From positions 1 through 54,395 of the forward strand of contig JAGSHD010000020.1 of assembly GCA_023954715.1 (NCBI GenBank): a DNA stretch of 54,395 nt. Reading direction: 5' to 3'. A model generated the notes under the pieces. That model saw nothing but the letters and a program-made list of their open reading frames with translations, did not search any database and was not told the DNA's origin. This DNA comes from Candidatus Cloacimonadota bacterium (GTDB taxonomy: Bacteria; Muiribacteriota; UBA6191). Shown piece after piece: positions 35,198 through 44,387 of the stretch (position 1 is the first letter of the stretch; every line of letters starts with the position of its first letter). The translations under genes and the position numbers were made by a program.

Positions 35198-35809
35198 ATG
35201 TTTAAAAAATTATTATTAGTATCTTGTTTATTAAGTATACCAGCTACAAACTTTGTTGAGGCTGATGGTTACAAAAGTCAAGGAGAATGGGGCGATCAAG
35301 TTACCATGAAGCGAAAAAAGGGTAGAAAGAAAAAGGGTAGACCTCAAAAACAATTCAAAAAAGAGATTGAAAGTTGGGTTAAGACTCTGCCAGAAGACCA
35401 AGCTGTACAAGCCCAAAAGGTTTTTCATTACTTAATGACCTCTGCTGGTGTAGCTAAAGGATATGAAAGAGATAAAAATCATCAAAAATCGATTGAAGTT
35501 TTAACAAAACGAGCAAAGCTTAAGCTTCCGGCATTTTTCTCTAGTGCACCTGCTGTCTTAGGTTTACATAAAGCACAGAGCTATCACATGATAGCTAGGA
35601 GTTACCTAAAGCAAGATAAAACATCAGAGGCTATATCATACTTAGAAAAAGCTTTAGCCGAGGTGAAGACTAAGGATGCGAAAATGTTAAAGTCAATGAT
35701 AAGTAGAGATTTAATGAAAGCATATAAGAAAAATGGACAGTCTGAAAAAGCATTTCAAATGATGGAGCAAAGTTTAAACGAAGCTTCTAGCGGTTTGAAT
35801 TTCGAATAG
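35198..35809 (+). CDS. Secreted basic TPR-like protein
   Basis: 203 residues with a signal peptide at 1-22 (LLSIPATNFVEA|D). Residues 36-58 are a highly basic stretch (KRKKGRKKKGRPQKQFKK). The rest is helical, and SYHMIARSYLKQDKTSEAISYLEKAL (about 130-155) and a following unit look like two TPR motifs. It is third in the sigma/anti-sigma operon (14-bp gap, ribosome site AAGGAG) and is followed by a strong terminator. Membership of the operon suggests a role in the same envelope response. The basic patch might bind anionic polymers such as lipopolysaccharide or nucleic acid; this is inference. Confidence 0.7.
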   Translation: MFKKLLLVSCLLSIPATNFVEADGYKSQGEWGDQVTMKRKKGRKKKGRPQKQFKKEIESWVKTLPEDQAVQAQKVFHYLMTSAGVAKGYERDKNHQKSIEVLTKRAKLKLPAFFSSAPAVLGLHKAQSYHMIARSYLKQDKTSEAISYLEKALAEVKTKDAKMLKSMISRDLMKAYKKNGQSEKAFQMMEQSLNEASSGLNFE

Positions 35810-35829
35810 ATTAAGCCTAGAGACACAAT

Positions 35830-35864
35830 AAAACCCTCTCATGTTTCATGAGAGGGTTTTGTTT
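35830..35864 (+). terminator. Rho-independent terminator of the sigma factor operon
   Basis: The perfect 14-bp stem AAAACCCTCTCATG / CATGAGAGGGTTTT has a TTT loop and is followed by GTTTT. Confidence 0.92.
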
Positions 35865-35935
35865 TGAATATAGCTTTATAAATACTGTTTTTGGAGCTAG
35901 AAGCTCAGTAATAAATTCAGTCAATAGCGTCAAGC

Positions 35936-35972
35936 ATACCGTCATCCCGACCGAAGTGGAGGGATCTTTGCG
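35936..35972. repeat. REP-like palindromic extragenic element
   Basis: GTCATCCCGACCGAAGTGGAGGGATCTTTG forms a hairpin from ATCCC/GGGAT and CC/GG. Sequences of the pattern GTCAT(C/T)CCGA-CGAAG-GAGG(G/A)ATCT recur as dispersed intergenic palindromes in many bacterial genomes. Only one copy is in this window, between the sigma operon and the end of the fibre gene. A second small hairpin (GAGCT-AGA-AGCTC) is at 35894-35906. Confidence 0.6.
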
Positions 35973-35987
35973 TAGTCTTTTATAAAA

Positions 35988-38900
35988 TTAATTGACTTTT
36001 TTTAGTATGGCTTCAATCAACTTTTGTTGTTGGTCGATGATATTTTCAAGATCCTTAACTTTTTTATTTAGAGTGTCGTTTTGATTGTTACTAGCAATGT
36101 TCAAGTAGAGGTTGCCAGAAGATAATAAATATCCTAACAATTTATGATCCAGCGTATAAACAAGTCCAGACCTTGTTATAGTTTGAGACTTGCTAAAAGG
36201 AACCTGCCCCATCAAGGCTACCATTGCACTGGTATTTGGATCTGCTTCTGAGTTTCCAAGAACACCTGGGCTTGTGGTTATTACGCCTAATAAGATATCT
36301 CCACTTTCATATAGTTTTGTTTTACCAGTAAGTCGAGAGATGCCAACTACTTCACCAGCTAGAAGCTCTCTTCCTTCTCTTTCAAAATACTCGGAGTAAT
36401 CAGCAGCTTGTACTGTTGTATTATTTGCATAGATGGTTCCTGCAGTATTTTTTCCTGAACATTGAGTGTCGGTTCCTACACATAAGCCACCTCCAGCAAC
36501 TTGTAATCTTGATTGAGGTGTAAATGTTCCCACTCCCATTTTAGAATCAGGAAAGACAGCTGCATTAGAATCACTGACCGTGACACTTGCTCCAGAGCTT
36601 CCAAAACCTATAGAGTTGTTTCCGGTAATAATTAAGTTTTTTCCACCCAAGATAGTGCTGTCATCTCCACTCACTTGATTATTTCTACCACCTAAAACAG
36701 CAGAATAGTCGGCACTAGCAGTATTATTGTGCCCACCAGAAACGCTAGAGTAGTTATTATTGGTAGTACTTGCTCTTCCTAAGTTAACTTGTGTGGCACT
36801 GGATCCTCCTAGAAGGCTATTGCCAGCATCGGCTGAAATAGATCCAGAAAAGGCTATATTGGTTAATGATAGGGTAGCAGGAAAGGTTAAATCAGAAGCG
36901 CTTCCTTTAAAAGATGTTGCTTGAACACTTCCACTAACATCTAGTGCTTCAGTGGGTAGATCTACACCAACACCGACTTTTATTCCAGTTCCTATAAAAC
37001 GAACCATATTTGATCCAGTAAGAGTTTTGGCTGTGGCATCAGCTTTAAAAACTAGATTGTTGTTATTGGAGATGGTCGTATTGCTTCCACCGATTAATAC
37101 GTTATTGGTACCAGTTATTGTGCTAGAGTCAGCATTTATAATTACATTATTTTGGGCAGCCATAGTGTTATCATTACCAGTATAGATAGAGTTATCTTTT
37201 TCGGTGATTGAATTGCCGTTACCAGCAAGGATCATAGCATTGGTAGTTGTTAATCCGCCTACACTGTTTTTTGTACCGCCCAAGATCATTGAATACTCAC
37301 CGTTGACGGAGCTATTTTTACTACCAATGATTGTTGAAAAATTAGCTGTGGCAGTATTATATTGGCCTCCAAATATAGAAACGTACTCTTTGTTTTGACC
37401 ACTTGTACCTGTAATGCCAGAGTCTCCAAGGTTGATATGTGTATGTATTTTGTTACCGTGGGCAATATTATCGTGGGCAGCTGAGATATATCCTACAGCT
37501 GTTAGATGAGCACTAGCCGACACGGCATTGAACTGTTGTACAGAGCCAAAAACTATACCTGTACCTGAACCAACTAAGTTCGTCGCCTTAATTGTCCCAA
37601 CCACTTCAAGTTCAACGCTTGGATTAGTAGTTCGAACTCCTATTTTATCACTGGCTACATCTACGCTTAAAGTAGCAGTTGTCTTAGCAGGGTCCTTTAC
37701 ACTAAAATTTCGAATAGGGCTAGTAGTACCTATACCTACTTTCATACCTAACAATGAAAAGGTGTTTGCTTGACTTATAGTAAGGGGTGTTCCTGAGCCA
37801 TTATAACCCATGCTATCGTTGCCCGTGATCATTAAGTTTTTACCTCCCAAGATAGAGGAACGATCGCCAGTAATATGATTTTGTTGTCCACCAGCTATTA
37901 CGGAATAAGCTCCAGCAGCTGTATTGCTTAGTCCTCCACCGACAGAAGAGTAATCACCAAGTGCCCGACTGTAGTTACCGCCACTCACATTAGAGTAAAT
38001 GCCTAATGCAGATCCATTAAAGCCGCCACCAACATGTCCATAATTACCACCCACATGATTGTTTTTACCTCCACCAATAACTCCATAGATAGCTATGTTA
38101 GTGTTGTATTGTCCAGAGGCAATGCTTGCATAATTTGCTGTAATTGTATTTTTATGACCAGATATAAAAGTATAGGCTCCTGATGTATTGTTTTCACGAC
38201 CACCAATAATTTGAGAGAAGGTGCCAGAAATTTTATTTAAATCACCAGATAGGATTGTACTAGAAGTTTGGGTAACCTCGTTGACTGACCCTCCGTAAAT
38301 GTGGGAGTAGTTATTAGCTGCGGTATTCCATTTACCGTTTGCTACACTTGAGTATGCCCCAAGTGCATAGTTATTATGACCATTAGCAACATTAGCATAG
38401 TTTGCAGCAGCTGTATTCCAGTGACCTCCATCTACCGAACTATAGTTTGCTCCCGCTGTATTATGGTGTCCATTAGAAACACTAGAATACATTCCGTTTG
38501 CCCAATTATAATCACCTAATAAAATAAGAGCCGAACTCGCTATGGACTTATTATATGAACCACCTAATATTGCACCATAAGACATAGTTGATGTGTTGTG
38601 ATGTCCAGCGTGAATAGAGCTGTAGTTTGCTAAAACCTGATTTGTATGACCAAAGGCAATACCACCATAGTTTGCGTTAACTCTTTGATTAGACCCTGCT
38701 AAAATTGCAGAGTATATACCAGTGACAATATTAGCTTGTCCACTTGAGATTGAGGAGAAATTACCATTAATATTATTGTTTAGTCCTCCACCAATAAATC
38801 CATTCAACGAAGCGCTGATATTAGATTGACCCCCAGCAATTGTACTATAATTTGCTGTAGCAATATTGGTATCTCCACCACCAATATTTGAGTATGTGCC

Positions 38901-41900
38901 ACTAGCTGAGTTACTTTTACCGCCAGAAACTACGGCATGAGTATTACCAGCGATGTTATTTAGGCCACCGGCAACGATAGCGTAGTCATGGGAAGCTTCA
39001 TTGTTATTTCCACCACTGACTATAGCATAAACAACATCATTTCCAGTTCGTCCTGTTTGGCTATTGTCCCCAAGGTTTACATGAGTTTTTGATTGAGCTC
39101 CAAGGAGTTTATTGAGTGGATCGGTAGATATGGATCCCGTTAGGTTTAAATTTATCCCCTTGATAGTACCGTTTACATCAAGGGCCTCTGTTGGTTGGGT
39201 TGTTCTGATCCCCATACTCACGCCCATAAAAGCAGCGACACTATTGTTAGAAATTTGATAGTGAGTTGTAGAGGCATTAAATCCAATGCTGTAATTGGCA
39301 GACATGGTTAGATTTCGTCCACCTAAAATACTGGAGTATTGACCAGTGACTAAATTGTGATGACCAGAGTATATGGCAGAGCCAACTCCATTTACTTGAT
39401 TGTTATAACCATTGGCAATTAAATTGTAGCTAGCTGTTGCAGTATTATGCAACCCGTTTATGATGCTAGAGTAGTTTCCAGATACTATGTTTTGCTGACC
39501 ATTAGAAACATGATTGTACATCCCGATAGTTGAGTTTTGTCGTCCATTAGAAATGTGTGAGCCCCATCCAGCGGCTGTATTGTACCATCCAGAACCAATA
39601 CTACTATAGCTAGTTAGGGTCGTATTGCCCATTCCAGCTCCGATAAAAGAGTAGGGGTGTGATGTATAGTTGGCATATCCTCCAGATATTGCGGAATGAT
39701 GTCCATAAGCTTTATTATATTGTCCGCCTAAAATAGTGGAGTAGATAGCAGCGGCTGTATTATAAGATCCACCAACAACAGAAGAGCCAGTAGCTAGTGT
39801 CATATTTCTTTGTCCCCCACCAATAAAAGATAGAGTGGCTTCTGCCGTATTATAAAAACCACCAGAAATTGATATATATGATGTAATTTGGCTAGTGGTA
39901 CCCACTGTGCTATTTCGGCCTAAGTTTATATGGGATTGAGTTGTGCCATATAGGCTATTTTCAGCATCAGCAGAGATTGCACCATTTACAAGTAGCATTG
40001 GAGTGAAGTTGAAAGTACTTGTAATCCCGATGCCGATGTTTGAATTATATGTAGCTTTTGAGCCAAAATTGGTGAAAGCTCCACTTGTAGGAGAAAAAGC
40101 ATTTCTTGAACTGCCATCGGCCAAAATAATTGTCTGCACCTTCAACGACCCTAAGACTTCCATATCAAAAGTTGGTTGTGTAGTATTCACTCCAACTCTA
40201 CCAGAGGTAGTTAAGATGAAAAATGGCTCACTGTTAGCTGCAGTAGATAAAACAGCTAAAGGATTGATAGAGGTAGTAGACATCAAAGTCAAAACAGCTT
40301 GCGGAGTTGTTGTATTGATCCCAACATTCAAAGAGTCTATTATGAAGGTATCACTTTGTTGGATACTCATGCTTTTACTGTTCGATCCGATAGCTACTAC
40401 ATTTGTGCCATCTATGTTGATATTAGAACCAAACAATATACTAGAGCTAGTACCTTTTGTTTTGTTATAGCTACCGTTAAATATTAAGGAGTTACTAGAG
40501 ATTGTTGAGTTATGATGTCCTAAAAGTACTGCTGAGTTATTACCTTGAGCATAATTGTTATGTCCACCTATAAGCGAGCTGTAGTTTCCACCCAACATGT
40601 TACTCATGCCGCCAATGATTCCTGAATAGTGTCCTGTAGACATATTAGATGAACCTGCACTAATCATTGTATAATTGGAGTTGATTTTATTGTTTTTCCC
40701 GGCCAAGATTATGGAGTTTTGGCCACTGTTTGTATTGTATTGTCCTGCCACCACTGATGAGTAATTTTGAAAGTTTTTATTAGACTTTCCTCCTATGATT
40801 GTTGAGCCAACTCCACCTACATAGTTATGCTGTCCACCAATAGCAGCACTTACTGTAGCAGTTGTAGTATTATTCATTCCTGCTCCAATAAAGGAGTAAT
40901 TACCGGTTGCTGTAAGAAAGCGCCCCCCAACCGTTGAACTATAGGAGTTGTGAGCTATATTATCAGCTCCCCCCACAATAGATGCTGCAGGACTATTAGT
41001 ACGATTATTAAGTCCGCCTAAAATTGTGCTGTAAGTTCCGCTAGTTATGTTGTTCATTCCACCACTGATTGAGCTATAATTGTCTATTGTTTTGTTTTGA
41101 AATCCACCAGAGATATTAGAAAAAGTGCCATCTGTTTGGTTTTTACTGCCACCACCTACAAAAGAATAAGAGGCCAAAGCGGTATTATATCGACCTCCAG
41201 CCACTGAAACATATTGTGCATTTTGTGTACTAGTGCCTGTTTGCGAGTTACTCCCTAGGTTTACGTGCGTGAAATTAAGAGTACCTAAGAATTGATTGTT
41301 TGAGTCTTTAGATATTTGTTTGTCTATTGTAAGTGTTTCATAGAGGCGAATATCTCCCGAAATCTTACCACTTGTAACAGCGTTTAAAGCAATATTAGAA
41401 GTTGTAATTTGTGAGGTGCCAATATCTTCAGATAAAATAGTTTGATTTAGGATTTTAATACTATTGATTGCATCTTGAATGATAGCTCCATTCGTAACAG
41501 AATTAGATTGCAGAGAGCTTGTAATCACCTTTAAGTTTGTAATGGAATTGCCATCACCAATAAAGCTAGTTGCAGTAATATTTTGGGATACAATATCTAC
41601 TGCTGTTAAGTGCCCAAGCGCGCTTACTGAAAAAATAGTATCATTGTTACCACTACGCACATCAATACTTTTTACACTGGCATTGGGTGCTGTGATAGGT
41701 CGATAAACAAGAGAGGTGTTTGTTCCTTCCATGACAATATCACCAGTTACAGTAAGTATGCCTTGTACACTGGCTCTAGGGGTAACTATATCATCCATAA
41801 ACTCAACTTTACTTACTACATTTTGTGCAGGACAAGGGATGGTTCCACAGTTGCTAATCAATACATTAGTGAGTTGTTGACCGTTTCCTTTAAACATAGT

Positions 41901-42743
41901 GGCTTCAACGGTAGTATTAACTTGTAGTTTTTCAGAAAAAGTTTTTCGTCCACTAATTGTTTGATCGCCAAAAGTGTGTACTACTTGCGTAATCGCTGCT
42001 CCATCTCCGGCAATGTTTTTGGCGTATAAGTCTCCATTGTTTTTTACAGAAAAAGTTGTGTTTGGGCTAGATGCGGGATCCAAAACAATAGCTAGTCTGG
42101 TGGTATTTGCATATCCTGTATCAGACAATGAGTTAAACTGAATGTTGCCCCTAGTGTTGGACTGATTATTGTCAAAAGTGAAGTTAGAAGTGATCGTATT
42201 ACTGGTGTCATTTTTGATAAACTGTTGGTCAGCTCTAAGTTCATTTCTTAGATCGTTTATTGCTCCTTGAGTGAAAATTCGAATGCCTTCTTCGGTTAAG
42301 GTTCCTACTTGATTGGCTTGATTAACGAAAAATGCCATCGGTACAACGGGTAATTGAACTCTTGGGGTCATCACGATGGGTGTGTCCCCTAAATCAATGA
42401 TAATCTCAATTTGTACCCATGAGGAGTCGCTTAAATCAGGAAACTCTGTAATTGGGGTTCCACTTCCATCTAATCCAGCTGTACCTACTTTGATCTCCAT
42501 AAAGCCATCTTTTACTTCAACGTTTTGGAAGCTTTCTTGATAGCGAATGACATCGCTGACAGGGTTTGCATTGGTTTGGTCTCTAAAAAGTGAAAATTTA
42601 ACTTGGGCTAAAAATCTATTTAATCGTAAGGGTTGGCCGGTTGAATCTGTAAATGTAAATCCATACTGAAATGTTTGAAAGTTTGATGCTTGGATGTTAG
42701 TAACAAACATCAAAAGAATTATAATTATGTATAAATTTTTCAT
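35988..42743 (-). CDS. Giant secreted fibre/adhesin with YadA-type head repeats
   Basis: 2251 residues. Signal peptide 1-19 (VTNIQA|S). An N-terminal ~170-residue domain is unrecognised. Between ~280 and ~470 there are tail-fibre-like units (ATMFKGNGQQLTNV, ATSFIGDGNSITNL). From ~490 there are very many 14-residue left-handed-roll repeats of the YadA head type (pattern SxVxGGxxNxAxGNY), grouped in five superblocks. Each superblock opens with (T/S)HVNLG-like sequence (near 490, 938, 1222, 1772, 1987); most close with a GxNxS...MGIRTTQPTEALDVNGT linker. Residues ~2110-2200 (QAADYSEYFEREG..LAGEVVGISRLTG) resemble the Peptidase_G2/tail-fibre C-terminal domain. A coiled coil ends the chain. It is probably a trimeric extracellular fibre. 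It starts 14 bp after the lipoprotein gene. Confidence 0.85.
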   Translation of the reverse strand: MKNLYIIIILLMFVTNIQASNFQTFQYGFTFTDSTGQPLRLNRFLAQVKFSLFRDQTNANPVSDVIRYQESFQNVEVKDGFMEIKVGTAGLDGSGTPITEFPDLSDSSWVQIEIIIDLGDTPIVMTPRVQLPVVPMAFFVNQANQVGTLTEEGIRIFTQGAINDLRNELRADQQFIKNDTSNTITSNFTFDNNQSNTRGNIQFNSLSDTGYANTTRLAIVLDPASSPNTTFSVKNNGDLYAKNIAGDGAAITQVVHTFGDQTISGRKTFSEKLQVNTTVEATMFKGNGQQLTNVLISNCGTIPCPAQNVVSKVEFMDDIVTPRASVQGILTVTGDIVMEGTNTSLVYRPITAPNASVKSIDVRSGNNDTIFSVSALGHLTAVDIVSQNITATSFIGDGNSITNLKVITSSLQSNSVTNGAIIQDAINSIKILNQTILSEDIGTSQITTSNIALNAVTSGKISGDIRLYETLTIDKQISKDSNNQFLGTLNFTHVNLGSNSQTGTSTQNAQYVSVAGGRYNTALASYSFVGGGSKNQTDGTFSNISGGFQNKTIDNYSSISGGMNNITSGTYSTILGGLNNRTNSPAASIVGGADNIAHNSYSSTVGGRFLTATGNYSFIGAGMNNTTTATVSAAIGGQHNYVGGVGSTIIGGKSNKNFQNYSSVVAGQYNTNSGQNSIILAGKNNKINSNYTMISAGSSNMSTGHYSGIIGGMSNMLGGNYSSLIGGHNNYAQGNNSAVLLGHHNSTISSNSLIFNGSYNKTKGTSSSILFGSNINIDGTNVVAIGSNSKSMSIQQSDTFIIDSLNVGINTTTPQAVLTLMSTTSINPLAVLSTAANSEPFFILTTSGRVGVNTTQPTFDMEVLGSLKVQTIILADGSSRNAFSPTSGAFTNFGSKATYNSNIGIGITSTFNFTPMLLVNGAISADAENSLYGTTQSHINLGRNSTVGTTSQITSYISISGGFYNTAEATLSFIGGGQRNMTLATGSSVVGGSYNTAAAIYSTILGGQYNKAYGHHSAISGGYANYTSHPYSFIGAGMGNTTLTSYSSIGSGWYNTAAGWGSHISNGRQNSTIGMYNHVSNGQQNIVSGNYSSIINGLHNTATASYNLIANGYNNQVNGVGSAIYSGHHNLVTGQYSSILGGRNLTMSANYSIGFNASTTHYQISNNSVAAFMGVSMGIRTTQPTEALDVNGTIKGINLNLTGSISTDPLNKLLGAQSKTHVNLGDNSQTGRTGNDVVYAIVSGGNNNEASHDYAIVAGGLNNIAGNTHAVVSGGKSNSASGTYSNIGGGDTNIATANYSTIAGGQSNISASLNGFIGGGLNNNINGNFSSISSGQANIVTGIYSAILAGSNQRVNANYGGIAFGHTNQVLANYSSIHAGHHNTSTMSYGAILGGSYNKSIASSALILLGDYNWANGMYSSVSNGHHNTAGANYSSVDGGHWNTAAANYANVANGHNNYALGAYSSVANGKWNTAANNYSHIYGGSVNEVTQTSSTILSGDLNKISGTFSQIIGGRENNTSGAYTFISGHKNTITANYASIASGQYNTNIAIYGVIGGGKNNHVGGNYGHVGGGFNGSALGIYSNVSGGNYSRALGDYSSVGGGLSNTAAGAYSVIAGGQQNHITGDRSSILGGKNLMITGNDSMGYNGSGTPLTISQANTFSLLGMKVGIGTTSPIRNFSVKDPAKTTATLSVDVASDKIGVRTTNPSVELEVVGTIKATNLVGSGTGIVFGSVQQFNAVSASAHLTAVGYISAAHDNIAHGNKIHTHINLGDSGITGTSGQNKEYVSIFGGQYNTATANFSTIIGSKNSSVNGEYSMILGGTKNSVGGLTTTNAMILAGNGNSITEKDNSIYTGNDNTMAAQNNVIINADSSTITGTNNVLIGGSNTTISNNNNLVFKADATAKTLTGSNMVRFIGTGIKVGVGVDLPTEALDVSGSVQATSFKGSASDLTFPATLSLTNIAFSGSISADAGNSLLGGSSATQVNLGRASTTNNNYSSVSGGHNNTASADYSAVLGGRNNQVSGDDSTILGGKNLIITGNNSIGFGSSGASVTVSDSNAAVFPDSKMGVGTFTPQSRLQVAGGGLCVGTDTQCSGKNTAGTIYANNTTVQAADYSEYFEREGRELLAGEVVGISRLTGKTKLYESGDILLGVITTSPGVLGNSEADPNTSAMVALMGQVPFSKSQTITRSGLVYTLDHKLLGYLLSSGNLYLNIASNNQNDTLNKKVKDLENIIDQQQKLIEAILKKVN

Positions 42744-42757
42744 ATTATTTAACCTTA

Positions 42758-43954
42758 TTAAGGGGTGAGATCAAAGAGAAGTTCGCCAAAGCTTTCACCC
42801 TTGGTTTTAACTATAGTTGGGTTAATCCTGAGGGATGCACCTGTCAATGACGTTTTGGATGTCATAAATTGAACATGATGTATTAGAGTGGTGGTAGAAA
42901 CAATAATTGGATCTACTGAACTAACGGGATCAATGGTGAGATCTGTTTGAATAGACTCTTCTATTTCTTGAGGAGTTATGGTTTGTAAGTTTTGAACAAT
43001 ATTATTGAGTTCGCTAACTGAGTTAGAAGCTATACTGTCAGAAAATAATTCAGAGGTTAAATCTGCAGAAACTCTTTCTGATAAGCTAGGTAATAAATCT
43101 CTAAACTGAGTTGTTAATGTGCTTCCATTGGACTCTTGTAATTCAAGCAAAATGGATAGGGGTTGGTTGATTGGGAAGTTATTAGAAGCTTCTATAAAGT
43201 TGCCTAAATCTTCTTCGATGATGGCTTTAGTCGCATTGGAAATTAATAAAAACTTTTTAGCTGTATCTGATCCAAGTACTTTGATTTGATCTTCAATCGC
43301 TATATGTAAGCCATTCACTTGACTTAGTTGGGAGCTAGATAGGACCGGTTGATTATTTGGGGTAATGGGGCTTGTAATTATATTAGCATTTTTAAGTTGC
43401 TCTTCTAGTAGAATAAATTTGGCGTTACTAAAGTGGTTAATCTTAGCTCTTTTACCGAGTTGAGGATTGTTTGTTAAAGTTGGCTTAAATAAGTCTATCG
43501 ACGCTTTAGTTGTACTTGCTTTGCCTAAAAAAGATCTCAGGGTAGCTTGGTTTTTTAATAAAGTCTTAGACTGGCCACCGGCATGACTCAGGATTACAGA
43601 GCTATTAACAGTTGACTCAGAGTAAAAATAAAGTAAATCAGAGTCATTTAAATTTTGGATTGTTTGTTTGTTGACAAGGATAGTGGCTTTACCGTCATCA
43701 CCAGTGATTACTTCACTACTTAAAACTCCTTTTAAAAGAGAAACTAATACCACTGTATTGAAAGTAAGGATACCGTCAGCTGTTTGTACCTTAAAGTTAA
43801 CTTTTTCAGTGGGAACGGATAAAGCATCAACAACTTGGATACCCTCGTCAGAGGATCCGGGAGCGCCGCAGCCTATAAAAAATATGGCAAAAATGAGTAA
43901 AACTATGGAAAAACTCCATGAAGAATGATACTTATTTTTTAGTTTATTACTCAT
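42758..43954 (-). CDS. Lipoprotein encoded upstream of the giant fibre
   Basis: 398 residues. Type II signal peptide with lipobox FIGC (Cys29) and mature start GAPGSSDEG. The first ~110 mature residues look like an immunoglobulin-type or carboxypeptidase-regulatory-like beta domain (TADGILTFNTVVLVSLLKG, GDDGKATILVNK). The remainder is Ser/Thr/Asn-rich and mostly helical. No family is recognised. The 14-bp spacing to the fibre gene makes a two-gene operon, suggesting it anchors or exports the fibre at the outer membrane. Gene pairs of a lipoprotein with a YadA-repeat fibre are reminiscent of Bdellovibrio surface-fibre loci, though no sequence match is claimed. Confidence 0.72.
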   Translation of the reverse strand: MSNKLKNKYHSSWSFSIVLLIFAIFFIGCGAPGSSDEGIQVVDALSVPTEKVNFKVQTADGILTFNTVVLVSLLKGVLSSEVITGDDGKATILVNKQTIQNLNDSDLLYFYSESTVNSSVILSHAGGQSKTLLKNQATLRSFLGKASTTKASIDLFKPTLTNNPQLGKRAKINHFSNAKFILLEEQLKNANIITSPITPNNQPVLSSSQLSQVNGLHIAIEDQIKVLGSDTAKKFLLISNATKAIIEEDLGNFIEASNNFPINQPLSILLELQESNGSTLTTQFRDLLPSLSERVSADLTSELFSDSIASNSVSELNNIVQNLQTITPQEIEESIQTDLTIDPVSSVDPIIVSTTTLIHHVQFMTSKTSLTGASLRINPTIVKTKGESFGELLFDLTP

Positions 43955-44387
43955 TTACTATCTACAAAATTGTTCAAATAATTTAATTTTTGTATGTATA
44001 TATTAGTTTGTCGAACAAAATGAGTTAAAAATCAACTTGAAAAGCGACAAAATCAATGGAGTATAGCAAATTAAGCGGACATACCGAAACTAAACATCTT
44101 ATAGTTTCTACTTTATTAGTATGATCTTTCAAAGAAAAGTTTGAGCAAGTTGTAAGGTTTTAGTATTTATTTTCTGTTACAAAAAAAATCAATGAATTTT
44201 AATCTTAAAACAAGACTACAAAGTGTATTAAAACTGTTAACTAACAAAATAAATTGATAGATTAGCTACATTTTTTAGTATGAAAATAGACAATTGTAAA
44301 ATTTAGCGAAAAACTTGTGATTTCGTGATAAAGTAGCGTTTTCTAAATCAAAAAAAGCAATTTATTGTATATACATAGGAGATCCAT
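43955..44387. other. Divergent intergenic region between the fibre operon and hutU
   Basis: A 433-bp, very AT-rich gap. No small gene is supported. It must hold the promoters for both divergent operons, but no hexamer pair stands out. A direct repeat GTGAT-TTC-GTGAT at 44317-44329 lies about 60 bp before hutU and could be a regulator half-site. The hutU ribosome site is TAGGAGA. Confidence 0.5.

Noticed and set aside
36700..41200. Dense short repeats and several plus-strand frames within the fibre gene
   Set aside because: They are antisense shadows of the YadA-type coding repeats; no ribosome sites or family similarity.
44290..44340. CRP site upstream of hutU
   Set aside because: Only one TGTGA half-site is present; the second half reads GATAA rather than TCACA.
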